From Alkanindiges illinoisensis (GTDB taxonomy: Bacteria; Pseudomonadota; Gammaproteobacteria; Pseudomonadales; Moraxellaceae), in NCBI RefSeq assembly GCF_004377485.1, contig NZ_SNTY01000011.1, forward strand, positions 1 through 64,000: DNA of 64,000 nt. The letters are read 5' to 3'. Both the position numbers and the translations under genes were made by a program. Shown one piece after another: positions 1 to 10,804 of the stretch (position 1 is its first letter; every line of letters begins with the position of its first letter). Below the pieces are notes generated by a model. The model was not told where the DNA came from, ran no database searches, and saw only the letters and a program-made list of their open reading frames with translations.

Positions 1-128
1 TAGAGCACGTAGTCTTCATGGATTTCTGAGTGGAATTTACGCCTCACTATGTGCATATCAACTCACTCATCAAAATAAGCCAACAATTCAAATTAAGGAA
101 TCATCGGCTTAAGCACGATTCGGGTTAG
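1..128. other. Window edge, no gene recognised
   Basis: The first 128 bases lie downstream of the xerC stop codon. I see no open reading frame with a family signature, no strong hairpin followed by a T-run and no RNA gene here. Confidence 0.5.
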
Positions 129-1103
129 CTAGGATGATTTCTTGCGCGCCCGTGGATGGGCACTGTCATAGACTTTCGCCAGATGCTCAAAATCCAGATG
201 GGTATAAATTTGCGTGGTGCTAATATCCGCATGGCCCAGCAATTCCTGCACCGCACGCAAATCGCCACTACTGGCCAGCAAGTGCGAAGCAAAACAGTGT
301 CGCAACAAATGCGGATGCAAGTGCTGACTAATGCCTGCCCGCTCAGCCTGCAAACTCACCCGGCGTTCAATTTGCCGGGTGCTTAAGCCCTTGCCGGAAC
401 GCTCGCTGACAAAAATCGCATCCTCTTCAGATGCAACCCAGCTACTACGTAATTGCAGCCAGGCTTGCAGCGCTTCAATGGCTTTGCTACCCACTGGCAC
501 CACACGGGTTTTATTGCCTTTACCAACGACAGACACTAAGCCACGCGCCAGATCCAGTTGCGCCAAGGTGAGTTTGGCCAGCTCGGACAAGCGTAAACCA
601 CTGCTGTAAAACAGCTCCAGAATGGCTTTATCCCGACACCACAGTTGTGCATCACGCTCCTTTTCTGGCGCAGCCTGATCCAGAATCTGCGGCATGATTT
701 CCGCATCCAGCATACCGGGCAGCGGACGATTGGGACGCTGAATAGCAAAGTCCAGTGCAAAGTTTTGCGCAATAATTTCCTGCTCAACCAGCCAGTCGGC
801 AAAACTGCGCACCGCAGACAGCTCACGTTGCAGGCTGCTGCTGGAAATGCGGTCTACTTCAATGCGCTGGGCGGCAAACTGGCGCAAGGTATGATGGCTG
901 ACCTGCTGCAATCCAACAGATTTACAAGATAAAAACACGGTGAATTGCAACAGATCACGCTGATAGGCCTTTCGGGTATGGAAAGACAAATTCATGCGGA
1001 CCAGGGCTTGCATCCATTGCCGCACAAGCTCAGATACATTGTCCTGTACAGAACCTTTTTCAGGCTGATCTGTTTCTGAAAAACTTAAATCCTGCTGGGT
1101 CAC
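129..1103 (-). CDS. xerC: Tyrosine recombinase XerC
   Basis: Site-specific recombinase that with XerD resolves chromosome dimers at dif. The 324-residue protein has an N-terminal SAM-like core-binding domain (about 22-110) and a C-terminal catalytic domain (about 130-310). The tyrosine-recombinase residues are visible: Arg171 in SGLRLSEL, Lys195 in VGKGNK, His265/Arg268 in HPHLLRH, His291 in LLGHADIS and the nucleophile Tyr300. The N-terminus is about 20 residues longer than many XerC proteins, so an internal start is possible. It is the last gene of the minus-strand run lptM-lysA-dapF-xerC, an order common in gamma-proteobacteria, which favours XerC over XerD or a phage integrase. Confidence 0.95.
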   Translation of the reverse strand: MTQQDLSFSETDQPEKGSVQDNVSELVRQWMQALVRMNLSFHTRKAYQRDLLQFTVFLSCKSVGLQQVSHHTLRQFAAQRIEVDRISSSSLQRELSAVRSFADWLVEQEIIAQNFALDFAIQRPNRPLPGMLDAEIMPQILDQAAPEKERDAQLWCRDKAILELFYSSGLRLSELAKLTLAQLDLARGLVSVVGKGNKTRVVPVGSKAIEALQAWLQLRSSWVASEEDAIFVSERSGKGLSTRQIERRVSLQAERAGISQHLHPHLLRHCFASHLLASSGDLRAVQELLGHADISTTQIYTHLDFEHLAKVYDSAHPRARKKSS

Positions 1104-1220
1104 TCAGTTATCCTTAAAAAAGCCCTGTTGCGAAACCATAAAAAATCCTTCTTGCAAAGCAATGTCTATCATCCCACTTGCCAAAAGAAATAATAAGAAT
1201 TTCGCAAGAAATCTGGAGAA

Positions 1221-2096
1221 CTACTGCTCCTCGTTTTGCTCAGGAACATAGAAGTCATAGGGATTAAAAGTGCCTTCAAAGGTGGTTGCTGTTGGCCCGG
1301 TCATCCATACTACGTCATTAGGTTGCCACTGAATTAATAAAGGGCCGCCCGCCAGATAAACGCGAACTTCCGGGTCAAGCAGGCCACGGCGAATCCCGCT
1401 CACTGCGGCGGCACAGGCGCCAGTACCGCAGGCTAGGGTTTCGCCCACGCCACGCTCAAACACGCGCAAACGTACCTCGCCCCGGTTCACAATTTGCATA
1501 AAGCCGACATTGACCCGTTGTGGAAAACGCACATGCGATTCCAGTACAGGGCCAAGGGTGTCTACAGGTGCTGTATGAATATCATCCACCAGCAGCACTG
1601 CATGCGGATTGCCCATATTGACTACATCCAGCTCAACCGTTTGACCCAGTGCCTCTACCGGATAGCTGTCTGGCAACTGCGGGCTTTGTTCTTCAACCTT
1701 AAACGGAATATCGTCCGGCAAAAAGCGCGGCTCGCCCATATTGACACGTACCCAGGCCTGATTATTGATTTCTGGCTCCACCACGCCGCTCTTGGTTTCC
1801 ACCCGGATTTTGGCTTTTTTGGTTAAGTGACGCTCATGCACAAAACGGGCAAAGCAGCGCACGCCATTGCCACACTGCTCTACTTCCGAACCATCGGCAT
1901 TAAAAATACGGTATTTAAAATCCACATCCGGCCGCTCAGGAGCTTCCACAATCAGCATCTGGTCAAAGCCGATGCCAAAATTGCGATGTGCCAAACGGCG
2001 AATGAGTTCAGGATGCAGCGGCATGCGCTGGGTTACCAGATCAATCACCATAAAGTCATTGCCCAGCCCATGCATCTTGCTAAATTGAATCCGCAT
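1221..2096 (-). CDS. dapF: Diaminopimelate epimerase
   Basis: Converts LL- to meso-diaminopimelate for lysine and peptidoglycan synthesis in the cytoplasm. The 291-residue length fits the family. The two catalytic cysteines are in their signature contexts: Cys75 in EQCGNGVRC and Cys223 in LACGTGAC, the proton-abstracting pair of the PLP-independent epimerases. The gene lies 45 bp downstream of lysA and 117 bp upstream of xerC, all on the minus strand, so co-transcription is likely. Start at 2096 gives the normal N-terminus with the conserved GLGNDF. Confidence 0.96.
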   Translation of the reverse strand: MRIQFSKMHGLGNDFMVIDLVTQRMPLHPELIRRLAHRNFGIGFDQMLIVEAPERPDVDFKYRIFNADGSEVEQCGNGVRCFARFVHERHLTKKAKIRVETKSGVVEPEINNQAWVRVNMGEPRFLPDDIPFKVEEQSPQLPDSYPVEALGQTVELDVVNMGNPHAVLLVDDIHTAPVDTLGPVLESHVRFPQRVNVGFMQIVNRGEVRLRVFERGVGETLACGTGACAAAVSGIRRGLLDPEVRVYLAGGPLLIQWQPNDVVWMTGPTATTFEGTFNPYDFYVPEQNEEQ

Positions 2097-2141
2097 TGTG
2101 TTCTCCGTTTGGTATTGCCACAGTGATTTGTTAAAAAGTGC

Positions 2142-3389
2142 TTATTCCGGCAGGCAGCTTTCCAGTTGCCACAGGTCTTGCAGGGTTTCACGCTGACGCA
2201 CCACATGCATGTTGCTGCCATCGACCATGATTTCAGCCGCACGCGGGCGAGTGTTGTAGTTACTGCTCATTACAAAACCATATGCCCCTGCACCCATCAC
2301 CGCCAGCACATCGCCTTCCTGCAAGGATAGCTCGCGCTCTTTGCCCAAAAAATCCCCGGTTTCGCAAATCGAACCCACCAGGTCCCACTGCTTGCTATCT
2401 TGCTCGCGTGGTGCTGCAACCGGCACAATATTCATCCAGGCCTGATACAGCGACGGACGGATCAGGTCATTCATGGCTGCATCAATTACCGCAAAATTAC
2501 GGTGCGCGGTGGGCTTTAGCAAATCCACAGTCGTCAGCAACACGCCAGCATTGGCACTAATGGCACGGCCGGGTTCCATATATACTTTCAGGCCCAGTTT
2601 GCTTAAGGCAGGTTGCAGGCTTTTGGCATATTCGGCAGGGGTTGGTGGGGTTTCATCGTTATAGCGCACGCCAAGGCCGCCACCAATATCAATATGCTTA
2701 AGATGAATACCCTGCGCTTTCAACTGTTCAATCATTTGAATGATTTTGTCCAGCGCATCTACAAAAGGCTGGGTGGTGGTGAGCTGCGAACCAATATGGC
2801 AATCAATGCCAACTACATCCAGACCTTGCAGGCTGGCGGCATACTGGTAAGTGTCATACACAGTATCGCTAGGCACGCCAAACTTGTTTTCTTTGAGACC
2901 CGTGGAAATATACGGATGGGTTTGCGCATCCACATCAGGGTTAACTCTTAAGGACACTGGTGCCTTTACGCCCAAACGCTGGGCCACGCGGTCAATGCGG
3001 GCCAGCTCGGCATAGGATTCCACATTAAAACAGGCAATACCAACCTTTAGCGCCTGTTCAATTTCAGCTTCAGTTTTGCCAAGTCCGGAAAAAACCACTT
3101 TGGCCGGATTACCTCCTGCGGCAAGCACACGCGCCAGCTCGCCCCCACTGACAATATCAAAGCCTGCACCCAGACGTGCCAGCACATTCAATACCCCAAT
3201 ATTGGAGTTGGCCTTGACCGCAAAACACACCTGATGGTCAATAAACGCAAACGCTTCATCAAAGGCTGTATAGTGCCGTTCAAGGGCTGCCCGCGAATAC
3301 ACATATAGCGGGGTGCCGTGGGCTTTTGCAATTTCTGCCAGTGATACCTGCTCCGCATGCAAAACGCCTGCAATACGCTCAAAACTCAT
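2142..3389 (-). CDS. lysA: Diaminopimelate decarboxylase
   Basis: PLP-dependent enzyme of the alanine racemase fold that decarboxylates meso-diaminopimelate to L-lysine, the last step of the pathway served by dapF next door. The 415-residue protein carries the PLP lysine (Lys59 in FAVKANSN), the HIGSQL motif, the phosphate-binding EPGRAI segment and the CETGD segment with the active-site Cys. Length and both domains (TIM barrel, then C-terminal beta barrel) are complete. It sits between lptM (82 bp upstream) and dapF. Confidence 0.97.
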   Translation of the reverse strand: MSFERIAGVLHAEQVSLAEIAKAHGTPLYVYSRAALERHYTAFDEAFAFIDHQVCFAVKANSNIGVLNVLARLGAGFDIVSGGELARVLAAGGNPAKVVFSGLGKTEAEIEQALKVGIACFNVESYAELARIDRVAQRLGVKAPVSLRVNPDVDAQTHPYISTGLKENKFGVPSDTVYDTYQYAASLQGLDVVGIDCHIGSQLTTTQPFVDALDKIIQMIEQLKAQGIHLKHIDIGGGLGVRYNDETPPTPAEYAKSLQPALSKLGLKVYMEPGRAISANAGVLLTTVDLLKPTAHRNFAVIDAAMNDLIRPSLYQAWMNIVPVAAPREQDSKQWDLVGSICETGDFLGKERELSLQEGDVLAVMGAGAYGFVMSSNYNTRPRAAEIMVDGSNMHVVRQRETLQDLWQLESCLPE

Positions 3390-3471
3390 GAGTTACCTAT
3401 TATTTCTAAAAAACGAAAGGGATAAATGCTTAAAAGCCGATGGCTAAAAATTATGCATTAAAACGAAGACA

Positions 3472-3684
3472 TTAATTGGTGACTGTAGTGCCCGGCTCAT
3501 CTGAAAAATCAGTTTGCGGGTTGGGCTGCACTTCGCCATTGGCCTTTTTCGGCTTAATCAAATAAATGGCTTTGCTGTCTTTGGCAGCATGATCAGAAGG
3601 CAGGATCAAAGGCCCTTTTTGCCCACAGGCGGCCAGCCCAAGAGCTGTCAGGCAAAGCAAGGCAGAAGAAAAGCCTATGCGCAT
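3472..3684 (-). CDS. lptM: LPS translocon maturation chaperone LptM (YifL-like lipoprotein)
   Basis: Small 70-residue lipoprotein. It has a signal peptide ending in a lipobox (LAAC, lipidated Cys20) followed directly by the family hallmark GQKGPL and a proline-rich, low-complexity tail. LptM proteins are anchored in the outer membrane and help oxidative maturation of the LptD-LptE translocon. The position directly upstream of lysA-dapF-xerC is the usual one. Ribosome binding site AAGGA lies 6 bases before the ATG at 3684. The tail is not conserved in the family, so only the first 30 residues support the call. Confidence 0.88.
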   Translation of the reverse strand: MRIGFSSALLCLTALGLAACGQKGPLILPSDHAAKDSKAIYLIKPKKANGEVQPNPQTDFSDEPGTTVTN

Positions 3685-4144
3685 GGTGGTTCCTTAAAAT
3701 AATTCTAAAATTACGCAGTAGTATAACTCAAGCAAAATCCATAGATACGGTTTTTCAGCAAACTCGGCACTCACAGCTTTGACAGGATGCCGTCCTTCTG
3801 GCCCTAATCACGATAACCCCATAAAAACCTGTTTATCTATCCAGAAACTTTTTATGACCAGCGATTGTACTTGCATAAAATAACCAAACTTACAGAGTTT
3901 GACAGGGAATGCGCACTTTATTGACTGAAAAGACAGAGCAGTTCTTTTAAAACTAGAATGCACTGTATTGGCAACGCACAGAATTTAATCAAATTAATGA
4001 CTGTTTGAAGGCAAGAATTCACCGAATCAGCGTTATCACAACCTTTTTAAACCAACCCGACTAAACCAACCAAATCATGCCCAGGTAACCGCTCTGCCAA
4101 CCGTTTTAGGACAGCAGGCCAAGCCCGAGCACAGGAGTAGCACA
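3685..4144. promoter_or_regulatory. Divergent intergenic region between lptM and the FAD-Rieske gene
   Basis: These 460 bases separate two diverging genes and must hold promoters for both. On the minus strand a TATACT -10-like hexamer lies at 3720-3725, about 35 bases before the lptM start; its -35 is poor. On the plus side TTGACA- or TTGACT-like hexamers occur near 3899-3904 and 3922-3927 without a clear -10 at good spacing. No RNA gene, terminator or small ORF stands out. Confidence 0.35.
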
Positions 4145-5677
4145 ATGCACGATTCAAATGGCGCAACCACCTCACTCTGGCAGGATATTCAGCCACCCAT
4201 TCCGGCTAATGGCCAGCAAGCCCCCGACATGACTGTTGATGTCTGTATCGTTGGCGCAGGGATTAGTGGCCTGTCGGTGGCTTATATGCTAAGCCAGGCC
4301 GGCAAGAAAGTGGTGGTACTGGATGATGATCCAATTGGCGGTACCATGACCTCACGGACCACAGCGCATTTATTTAGTGCACTGGATGACCGCTTTTACA
4401 AGCTGGAGCGCCTGTTTGGTGAAACCGGCAGCCAGCTTGCTGCGGAAAGTCATACCCGCGCGATTGATAAAATCGAAGAAATTGTTTTGCATGAAAACAT
4501 TGACTGCGAATTTAAACGTGTTGATGGGTATTTGTTTTCCCATACCACTGAAGACAGCCATGAGCTGGATAAAGAACTTGAGGCAGCACAACGCGCCGGT
4601 TTTACCGATGCACAAAAAGTTGATTTTCCGCCACAGCAGCCCCAACTTGGCCCGGCCATTTGCTTTCCACGCCAGGGTCAATTTCAGCCGCTGGCTTATG
4701 TGGCCGGACTGGCAAAGGCCATTCAGGCCAAAGGCGGACTTTTATATGATGGCACTCATGTTAGCAAGATACAGGATGATGAAAGCCAGCCTTATGTCGA
4801 AACAGCACATGGCACCACCATCAAAGCCAGACATATTGTAGTGGCGACCAATAGTCCCATGCACAGCCGGGAGTTTTCGCTAAAACAGGCGCAATACATG
4901 ACCTATGCCATTGGTGTGCGTATTCCACCCAACAGTTTTACCCCTACCCTGTACTGGGATACGCAAACACCGGGTTATCATTATGTGCGGTCTGCTTCCA
5001 GTCCTGCCGGTAAAAATGATCTTTTGATTATTGGCGGTGAGGATCACAAGGTCGGACAAGATAATGCCGAAAACAAGCATTTTGACAATCTGGAAAAATG
5101 GGCAAAGCAGCATTTTCCCAATGTTGAGAACCGCGTGTACCAATGGTCGGGCGAGTATGCAGAACCCATGGATTCACTGGCATTTATTGGCCTAACCCCT
5201 TTTCAGAAATCGGTATATATGGTCACTGGCGATTCTGGTCAGGGCATGACACACGGTACTATTGCCGGCATACTAGTGACTGACCTGATTTTGGGACGCA
5301 ACAATCCATGGGCTGAACTCTACGATCCATCACGGCGTAATCTGCATCCAGAAGCCATGCTAACCATGATGAAAGAAGGGATTAATGCCAACCTGCAATT
5401 TGCCGATTATTTACGTTCTGGCGAAATTAGCTCACCTGACGAACTGGATCATGGACAAGGTGCCATTATGTCCAAGGGCTTACGCAAAATCGCGGTTTAT
5501 AAAGATGATGAAGGCAAGATTCATCAGTGCAGTGCCATTTGTACCCACTGGAAAGGGGTGGTGCGCTGGAACAATGCGGAAAAAACATGGGATTGTCCGC
5601 TACATGGCTCGCGCTTTAATGCCTGTGGCAAGCTCATTCAGGGGCCAGCCAATAAAGACCTTGATCCGGTTGAGTAG
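4145..5677 (+). CDS. FAD-dependent oxidoreductase with C-terminal Rieske [2Fe-2S] domain
   Basis: A 510-residue fusion of a DadA/glycine-oxidase-type FAD domain and a Rieske domain, like Bacillus YhfW. The dinucleotide-binding GAGISG motif is at about 37-42, preceded by the hydrophobic strand VDVCIV. The Rieske ligands are Cys466-x-His468 and Cys484-x2-His487. The substrate cannot be read from sequence; the family oxidises amines or D-amino-acid-like compounds, with electrons probably passing through the iron-sulfur centre. No signal peptide, so cytoplasmic. Shine-Dalgarno CAGGAG lies 8 bases before the ATG. It stands alone with its own terminator. Confidence 0.85.
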   Translation: MHDSNGATTSLWQDIQPPIPANGQQAPDMTVDVCIVGAGISGLSVAYMLSQAGKKVVVLDDDPIGGTMTSRTTAHLFSALDDRFYKLERLFGETGSQLAAESHTRAIDKIEEIVLHENIDCEFKRVDGYLFSHTTEDSHELDKELEAAQRAGFTDAQKVDFPPQQPQLGPAICFPRQGQFQPLAYVAGLAKAIQAKGGLLYDGTHVSKIQDDESQPYVETAHGTTIKARHIVVATNSPMHSREFSLKQAQYMTYAIGVRIPPNSFTPTLYWDTQTPGYHYVRSASSPAGKNDLLIIGGEDHKVGQDNAENKHFDNLEKWAKQHFPNVENRVYQWSGEYAEPMDSLAFIGLTPFQKSVYMVTGDSGQGMTHGTIAGILVTDLILGRNNPWAELYDPSRRNLHPEAMLTMMKEGINANLQFADYLRSGEISSPDELDHGQGAIMSKGLRKIAVYKDDEGKIHQCSAICTHWKGVVRWNNAEKTWDCPLHGSRFNACGKLIQGPANKDLDPVE

Positions 5678-5740
5678 TTTTTCGGATTGAATATTCTTTC
5701 AGGCAAACAATCAGCCAGCTAAAATTAATAGCTGTAAATC

Positions 5741-5772
5741 AAAAGCCAGCCAGTTCATCTGCTGGCTTTTTT
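5741..5772 (+). terminator. Rho-independent terminator after the FAD-Rieske gene
   Basis: Inverted repeat AAAGCCAGC ... GCTGGCTTT followed by T residues, 63 bases after the oxidoreductase stop codon. Confidence 0.85.
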
Positions 5773-5891
5773 ACAGTTGAAAATTCATCATTGCTAAAAA
5801 CTTATCACTGCTCAATTGCGCGTGAACTATGCTATAACAACCAAGATTTTCAAATAAAATACTACTTAGATCAGGGACCACAGGGATTGTC

Positions 5892-6821
5892 ATGTCTAGC
5901 AAAATCAGGTCAGTCAAAAGCCAATCTGGGAACCGTGACACCAGCAAAAAGAAAACCCTCTTAAGCCGTTTACTGAATCAACCGGAGCCCAGCTGGTATA
6001 CACCCGTTGCAAAATCTACCAACAGCACGCTGGAAATTCTGTATCTGGGCACGGCAGGTTTTGTACTAAAAAGTCAGGATCGCATTATTGCACTTGATCC
6101 CTACATAAGCCGCCCTTCACTGTGGCAATCTTTGAGCCAGCCTTTATTGCCAAATACTGCCCTGATTGAACAGCTTATTCCTGAAGCCGATGACGTGCTG
6201 ATTGGCCATGCACATTATGACCATATTCTGGATGCGCCACAGCTTTGCCGCTCTACCGGGGCACGCCTGATTGGTTCGACGGCTACCATTATGGTCGGGC
6301 GTGCAGCAGGCTTACCGGATGTGCAACTGGTAGAAACCCAAGGCCGTGAAACTATTAAATCCGGGAGCTGGCAGGTTCGTGGCCTGCCATCCATCCATGG
6401 CAAGGCTGCGTTTGGCCGGATTCCACTGCCGGGCGACATGAACGAGCCACCGCCGTGGCCGCCACGCTTTTACCAGCTTAAGCATGGACTGGTTTTAAAC
6501 TGGCTGGTGGATACGGGCAATCTTAAAGTGGTGCATATTGATTCTGCCGATTTCATTGAATCTGAACTGGCAGGTATGCAAGCCGATATTGTATGCCTGT
6601 GTGCGATTGGTCGCCATTATCGCCCCAATTATGTGAAGGATGTGGTGCGCTTGCTGCAACCCAAGTGGATTATTCCCTGCCACTGGGACAGCATGGTTAC
6701 ACCCATCCATGACACGCCAGACCTGCTGCCACAAGTCGATATGCCGGGCATGATTGAGGAAATCCGGGCTGCTGGCTGTGAACCCGTGGTGATGCCCATT
6801 TTGGGTAAGGCCTGGTTTTAG
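5892..6821 (+). CDS. Metallo-beta-lactamase-fold hydrolase (UlaG/L-ascorbate lactonase-like)
   Basis: A 309-residue cytoplasmic protein with the zinc motif HxHxDH (HAHYDH at 106-111) after a beta strand (DVLIG), a later SIHGK histidine and a C-terminal PCHWD segment. This is the MBL-fold layout of UlaG-like and NAPE-PLD-like hydrolases. The first 45 residues are basic and low in complexity, and a shorter start is possible. The substrate is unknown. The gene converges on the leader-distal end of the CRISPR array, only 45 bases from the first repeat, with no clear terminator between. I see nothing tying it functionally to CRISPR. Confidence 0.8.
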   Translation: MSSKIRSVKSQSGNRDTSKKKTLLSRLLNQPEPSWYTPVAKSTNSTLEILYLGTAGFVLKSQDRIIALDPYISRPSLWQSLSQPLLPNTALIEQLIPEADDVLIGHAHYDHILDAPQLCRSTGARLIGSTATIMVGRAAGLPDVQLVETQGRETIKSGSWQVRGLPSIHGKAAFGRIPLPGDMNEPPPWPPRFYQLKHGLVLNWLVDTGNLKVVHIDSADFIESELAGMQADIVCLCAIGRHYRPNYVKDVVRLLQPKWIIPCHWDSMVTPIHDTPDLLPQVDMPGMIEEIRAAGCEPVVMPILGKAWF

Positions 6822-6866
6822 TAGCTTGCATTAGTAATAACAAACCTGACAGTAGCGAACCCTACA

Positions 6867-9800
6867 GTTTCAATCCACGCACCTGCATGAGGTGCGACAT
6901 GCAGTCTGAGCCTGAATTACCTGACTTTATGTTTCAATCCACGCACCTGCATGAGGTGCGACGACTAATAAAATCTACAAGTGTCGCAACTTCTGTTTCA
7001 ATCCACGCACCTGCATGAGGTGCGACTAGTATAAGTATTTCTATAGTGGGCGTTTTATGTTTCAATCCACGCACCTGCATGAGGTGCGACATGAGGTTAA
7101 GGCTGGGTATAGATTGCATCCTGTTTCAATCCACGCACCTGCATGAGGTGCGACATGATGCAATCATGCAGCAATTTGACCAGATGGTGTTTCAATCCAC
7201 GCACCTGTATAAGGTGCGACTGTCAAAGTTAGTAATTTCAGCTTCACCAAAATGTTTCAATCCACGCACCTGTATAAGGTGCGACTTATTTTTTGAAGAT
7301 TTATTGCCAGGCTGTCGTGTTTCAATCCACGCACCTGTATAAGGTGCGACAAATCCCAGATCATGCGCGGAAAATCTGGCAATGTTTCAATCCACGCACC
7401 TGTATAAGGTGCGACTGTAAGTGGCATTTGTGCGCCCTATACTGATAGGTTTCAATCCACGCACCTGTATAAGGTGCGACAGCGCCCCACTTGGTATTCA
7501 GGGGCGATGTGTGTTTCAATCCACGCACCTGTATAAGGTGCGACTGCTGGTGGTACTGGCAAACAAATGTCAGATGCTGTTTCAATCCACGCACCTGTAT
7601 AAGGTGCGACAATCCAATTACTGATACAAAGTCCAAAGCTAAGTTTCAATCCACGCACCTGTATAAGGTGCGACTTAATCCACCTCATGTTGGTGAAGTG
7701 CTACGGGTTTCAATCCACGCACCTGTATAAGGTGCGACTTGATACAACCATTAATTTGCCCAGTGCACCTGTTTCAATCCACGCACCTGTATAAGGTGCG
7801 ACAAGAGTAGCAATGGCCAAGCTTGATAGTGAAATGTTTCAATCCACGCACCTGTATAAGGTGCGACGAGCAATCCCCGCAAGCACCAACACTCACCAGC
7901 GTTTCAATCCACGCACCTGTATAAGGTGCGACGTTTGTCATCAATAGCGAGCAAAAGCCCGCTGTTGTTTCAATCCACGCACCTGTATAAGGTGCGACGT
8001 TCTTTATGGCTGCTTACAGGGGTTTGATATGTTTCAATCCACGCACCTGTATAAGGTGCGACAATGACGAGTAGGACAAGCAAAGAGTAGTCAGGTTTCA
8101 ATCCACGCACCTGTATAAGGTGCGACTTTTAAAATAATCACGCTCGCCAAAAGTGCGGGTTTCAATCCACGCACCTGTATAAGGTGCGACGCCATGAAAG
8201 CCGCCCAATGGCACATAGCACCAGTTTCAATCCACGCACCTGTATAAGGTGCGACCTGCACCACAGCCCGAACGGTGGCAAGCGCAGGTTTCAATCCACG
8301 CACCTGTATAAGGTGCGACTGTTGTAGGATTTGTGCGGATAAACGTAGCAAAAGTTTCAATCCACGCACCTGTATAAGGTGCGACAACATCACAGATGCC
8401 TGTATGCTCTCTTGATCTGTTTCAATCCACGCACCTGTATAAGGTGCGACTCGTGCGTATGCCGGATGGCACCATTATCAAGGTTTCAATCCACGCACCT
8501 GTATAAGGTGCGACATGACTGCGGATTGCCCAGGCTTGCCAGTTCACCATCTGGTTTCAATCCACGCACCTGTATAAGGTGCGACTATCCGCTGTTGCCT
8601 TATCATCCTCCAAGTTGGTTTCAATCCACGCACCTGTATAAGGTGCGACCCAGTCGTATGTTGAGTGTTGGTGATGGCCACGTTTCAATCCACGCACCTG
8701 TATAAGGTGCGACATGCTGATTATGACAAGGCTATGGCCATTATTGTTTCAATCCACGCACCTGTATAAGGTGCGACGGTTTAACGTCAGTGCGCTTCTG
8801 CCATAGGTCGTCATTCAGGTTTCAATCCACGCACCTGTATAAGGTGCGACGCACATCATCAGCAACCAGCGCGCTGCCATCATCGTTTCAATCCACGCAC
8901 CTGTATAAGGTGCGACTTGCGCCTATGCGGCGCGTTTAGCTAAACGAGTGAGTTTCAATCCACGCACCTGTATAAGGTGCGACTGTGGACGTTTACAAAG
9001 CTTTGATCCAGGGTGTTTCAATCCACGCACCTGTATAAGGTGCGACTATAGCACGCTCCAGTGACCGACTGACTGAGCAGTTTCAATCCACGCACCTGTA
9101 TAAGGTGCGACACCGTGTCTTGATCGTTCTCGTCCACCAGCACGGTTTCAATCCACGCACCTGTATAAGGTGCGACAAATTCGTTCTGATACGCCAGCCA
9201 GCTATCAGTTTCAATCCACGCACCTGTATAAGGTGCGACTTGTTCTGCAACGGCCATAAAACCCCCTTAATCGTTTCAATCCACGCACCTGTATAAGGTG
9301 CGACCTTGCGCCCAGAGCCAAACCATGTATTTATAAAATGTTTCAATCCACGCACCTGTATAAGGTGCGACTCTCTAAAGACGGCAAACCCGCACCAGAC
9401 CTGCTGTTTCAATCCACGCACCTGTATAAGGTGCGACTTGCCAGTGGTACTGATCTGGAATGCTTCAGCAGGTTTCAATCCACGCACCTGTATAAGGTGC
9501 GACATCATTTCCTCTAGCTTGATAGCCACATTTAAGTTTCAATCCACGCACCTGTATAAGGTGCGACGTGCGCGGCATGAAATACGCACAGGACAGCCTG
9601 TTTCAATCCACGCACCTGTATAAGGTGCGACACTATCAACTGCTAATGCCGCAGCTTCTGACAATGTTTCAATCCACGCACCTGTATAAGGTGCGACGCC
9701 CATACAGCGGCTTATGGTCAGTTAAAGCTAGTTTCAATCCACGCACCTGTATAAGGTGCGACATCCAAGGCTGGATAATCTGGTCAGGTTTACGGTTTCA

Positions 9801-10804
9801 ATCCACGCACCTGTATAAGGTGCGACATCCACAGGTTGTTATCCAGCCTCGTCTTGATGTTTCAATCCACGCACCTGTATAAGGTGCGACTATTAATTTA
9901 ACGTGGGACCGGGTGGATTATAAGTTTCAATCCACGCACCTGTATAAGGTGCGACGCTTTCGGGGTTGGCTTGGGTACTGGTACAGCAGTTTCAATCCAC
10001 GCACCTGTATAAGGTGCGACACTGGCGCATGAATCTGGTGGCTTTCGCTACATGGTTTCAATCCACGCACCTGTATAAGGTGCGACGCCAGCGTTATACA
10101 CGTCGTCGGGCTTTGGTGTTTCAATCCACGCACCTGTATAAGGTGCGACCTGCCCAAGGCACTCTTAATGTGATTGTATTGCCAGTTTCAATCCACGCAC
10201 CTGTATAAGGTGCGACTTTGCCTGTGCCATGTAGTGATCTGGCTGAATCAGTTTCAATCCACGCACCTGTATAAGGTGCGACGGTCGTGCGGCTGGCCGA
10301 CAAAACTACTTGCTCGTTTCAATCCACGCACCTGTATAAGGTGCGACTGTTTTGATAACTGGCGGTGGAACATTCAGTTTTGTTTCAATCCACGCACCTG
10401 TATAAGGTGCGACGGCGCCCCAATTGTATCGAGTGACAATATCGTAGTTTCAATCCACGCACCTGTATAAGGTGCGACCGGTATGATGCACGACAATCAC
10501 GTCAGCCAGCCGGTTTCAATCCACGCACCTGTATAAGGTGCGACTATCCAGCCATTCCATTTCATCAACACAAAATGTTTCAATCCACGCACCTGTATAA
10601 GGTGCGACGTGCCACTGGGGTGAACCCCCCCAACAATGCCAGTTTCAATCCACGCACCTGTATAAGGTGCGACAAATGATAAAGGCACTTTGGTCTGGAA
10701 TGATGGTTTCAATCCACGCACCTGTATAAGGTGCGACGGCTTAGCCAAGCTGTTTGGTGGCAATGGCAAGATGTTTCAATCCACGCACCTGTATAAGGTG
10801 CGAC
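6867..10804 (-). CRISPR. Type I-C CRISPR array, 61 repeats and 60 spacers
   Basis: I counted 61 copies of a 32-bp repeat. On the plus strand they start GTTTCAATCCACGC and end GGTGCGAC. In crRNA orientation (minus strand) each ends in the typical I-C handle GTGGATTGAAAC, preceded by a 7-bp stem CGCACCT/AGGTGCG. Transcription therefore runs from 10804 toward 6867, the same direction as cas3-cas2, with the leader between cas2 and the array. Spacers are 31-41 nt, mostly 32-34; outliers are 39 nt (8515-8553) and 41 nt (8778-8818). The first five repeats by coordinate (6867-7154, leader-distal) share a variant loop, CTGCATGAGG instead of CTGTATAAGG; the other 56 look identical. I saw no duplicated spacers. 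Short ORFs running through the array are by-products of the periodic repeat. Confidence 0.99.

Noticed and set aside
6822-6866. Degenerate extra repeat beyond the leader-distal end of the array
   Set aside because: No repeat-like sequence precedes the repeat at 6867.
8778-8818. Array spacer containing AACGTCAGT, like the self-guide target
   Set aside because: The nine shared bases fall at the non-seed end of that spacer in crRNA orientation, so no targeting is expected; likely chance.
7046-10769. Many 60-150-codon frames crossing the CRISPR array on both strands with repeated peptide motifs
   Set aside because: They are translations of the 32-bp repeat in several frames; the periodic peptides follow the repeat period and have no start signals.
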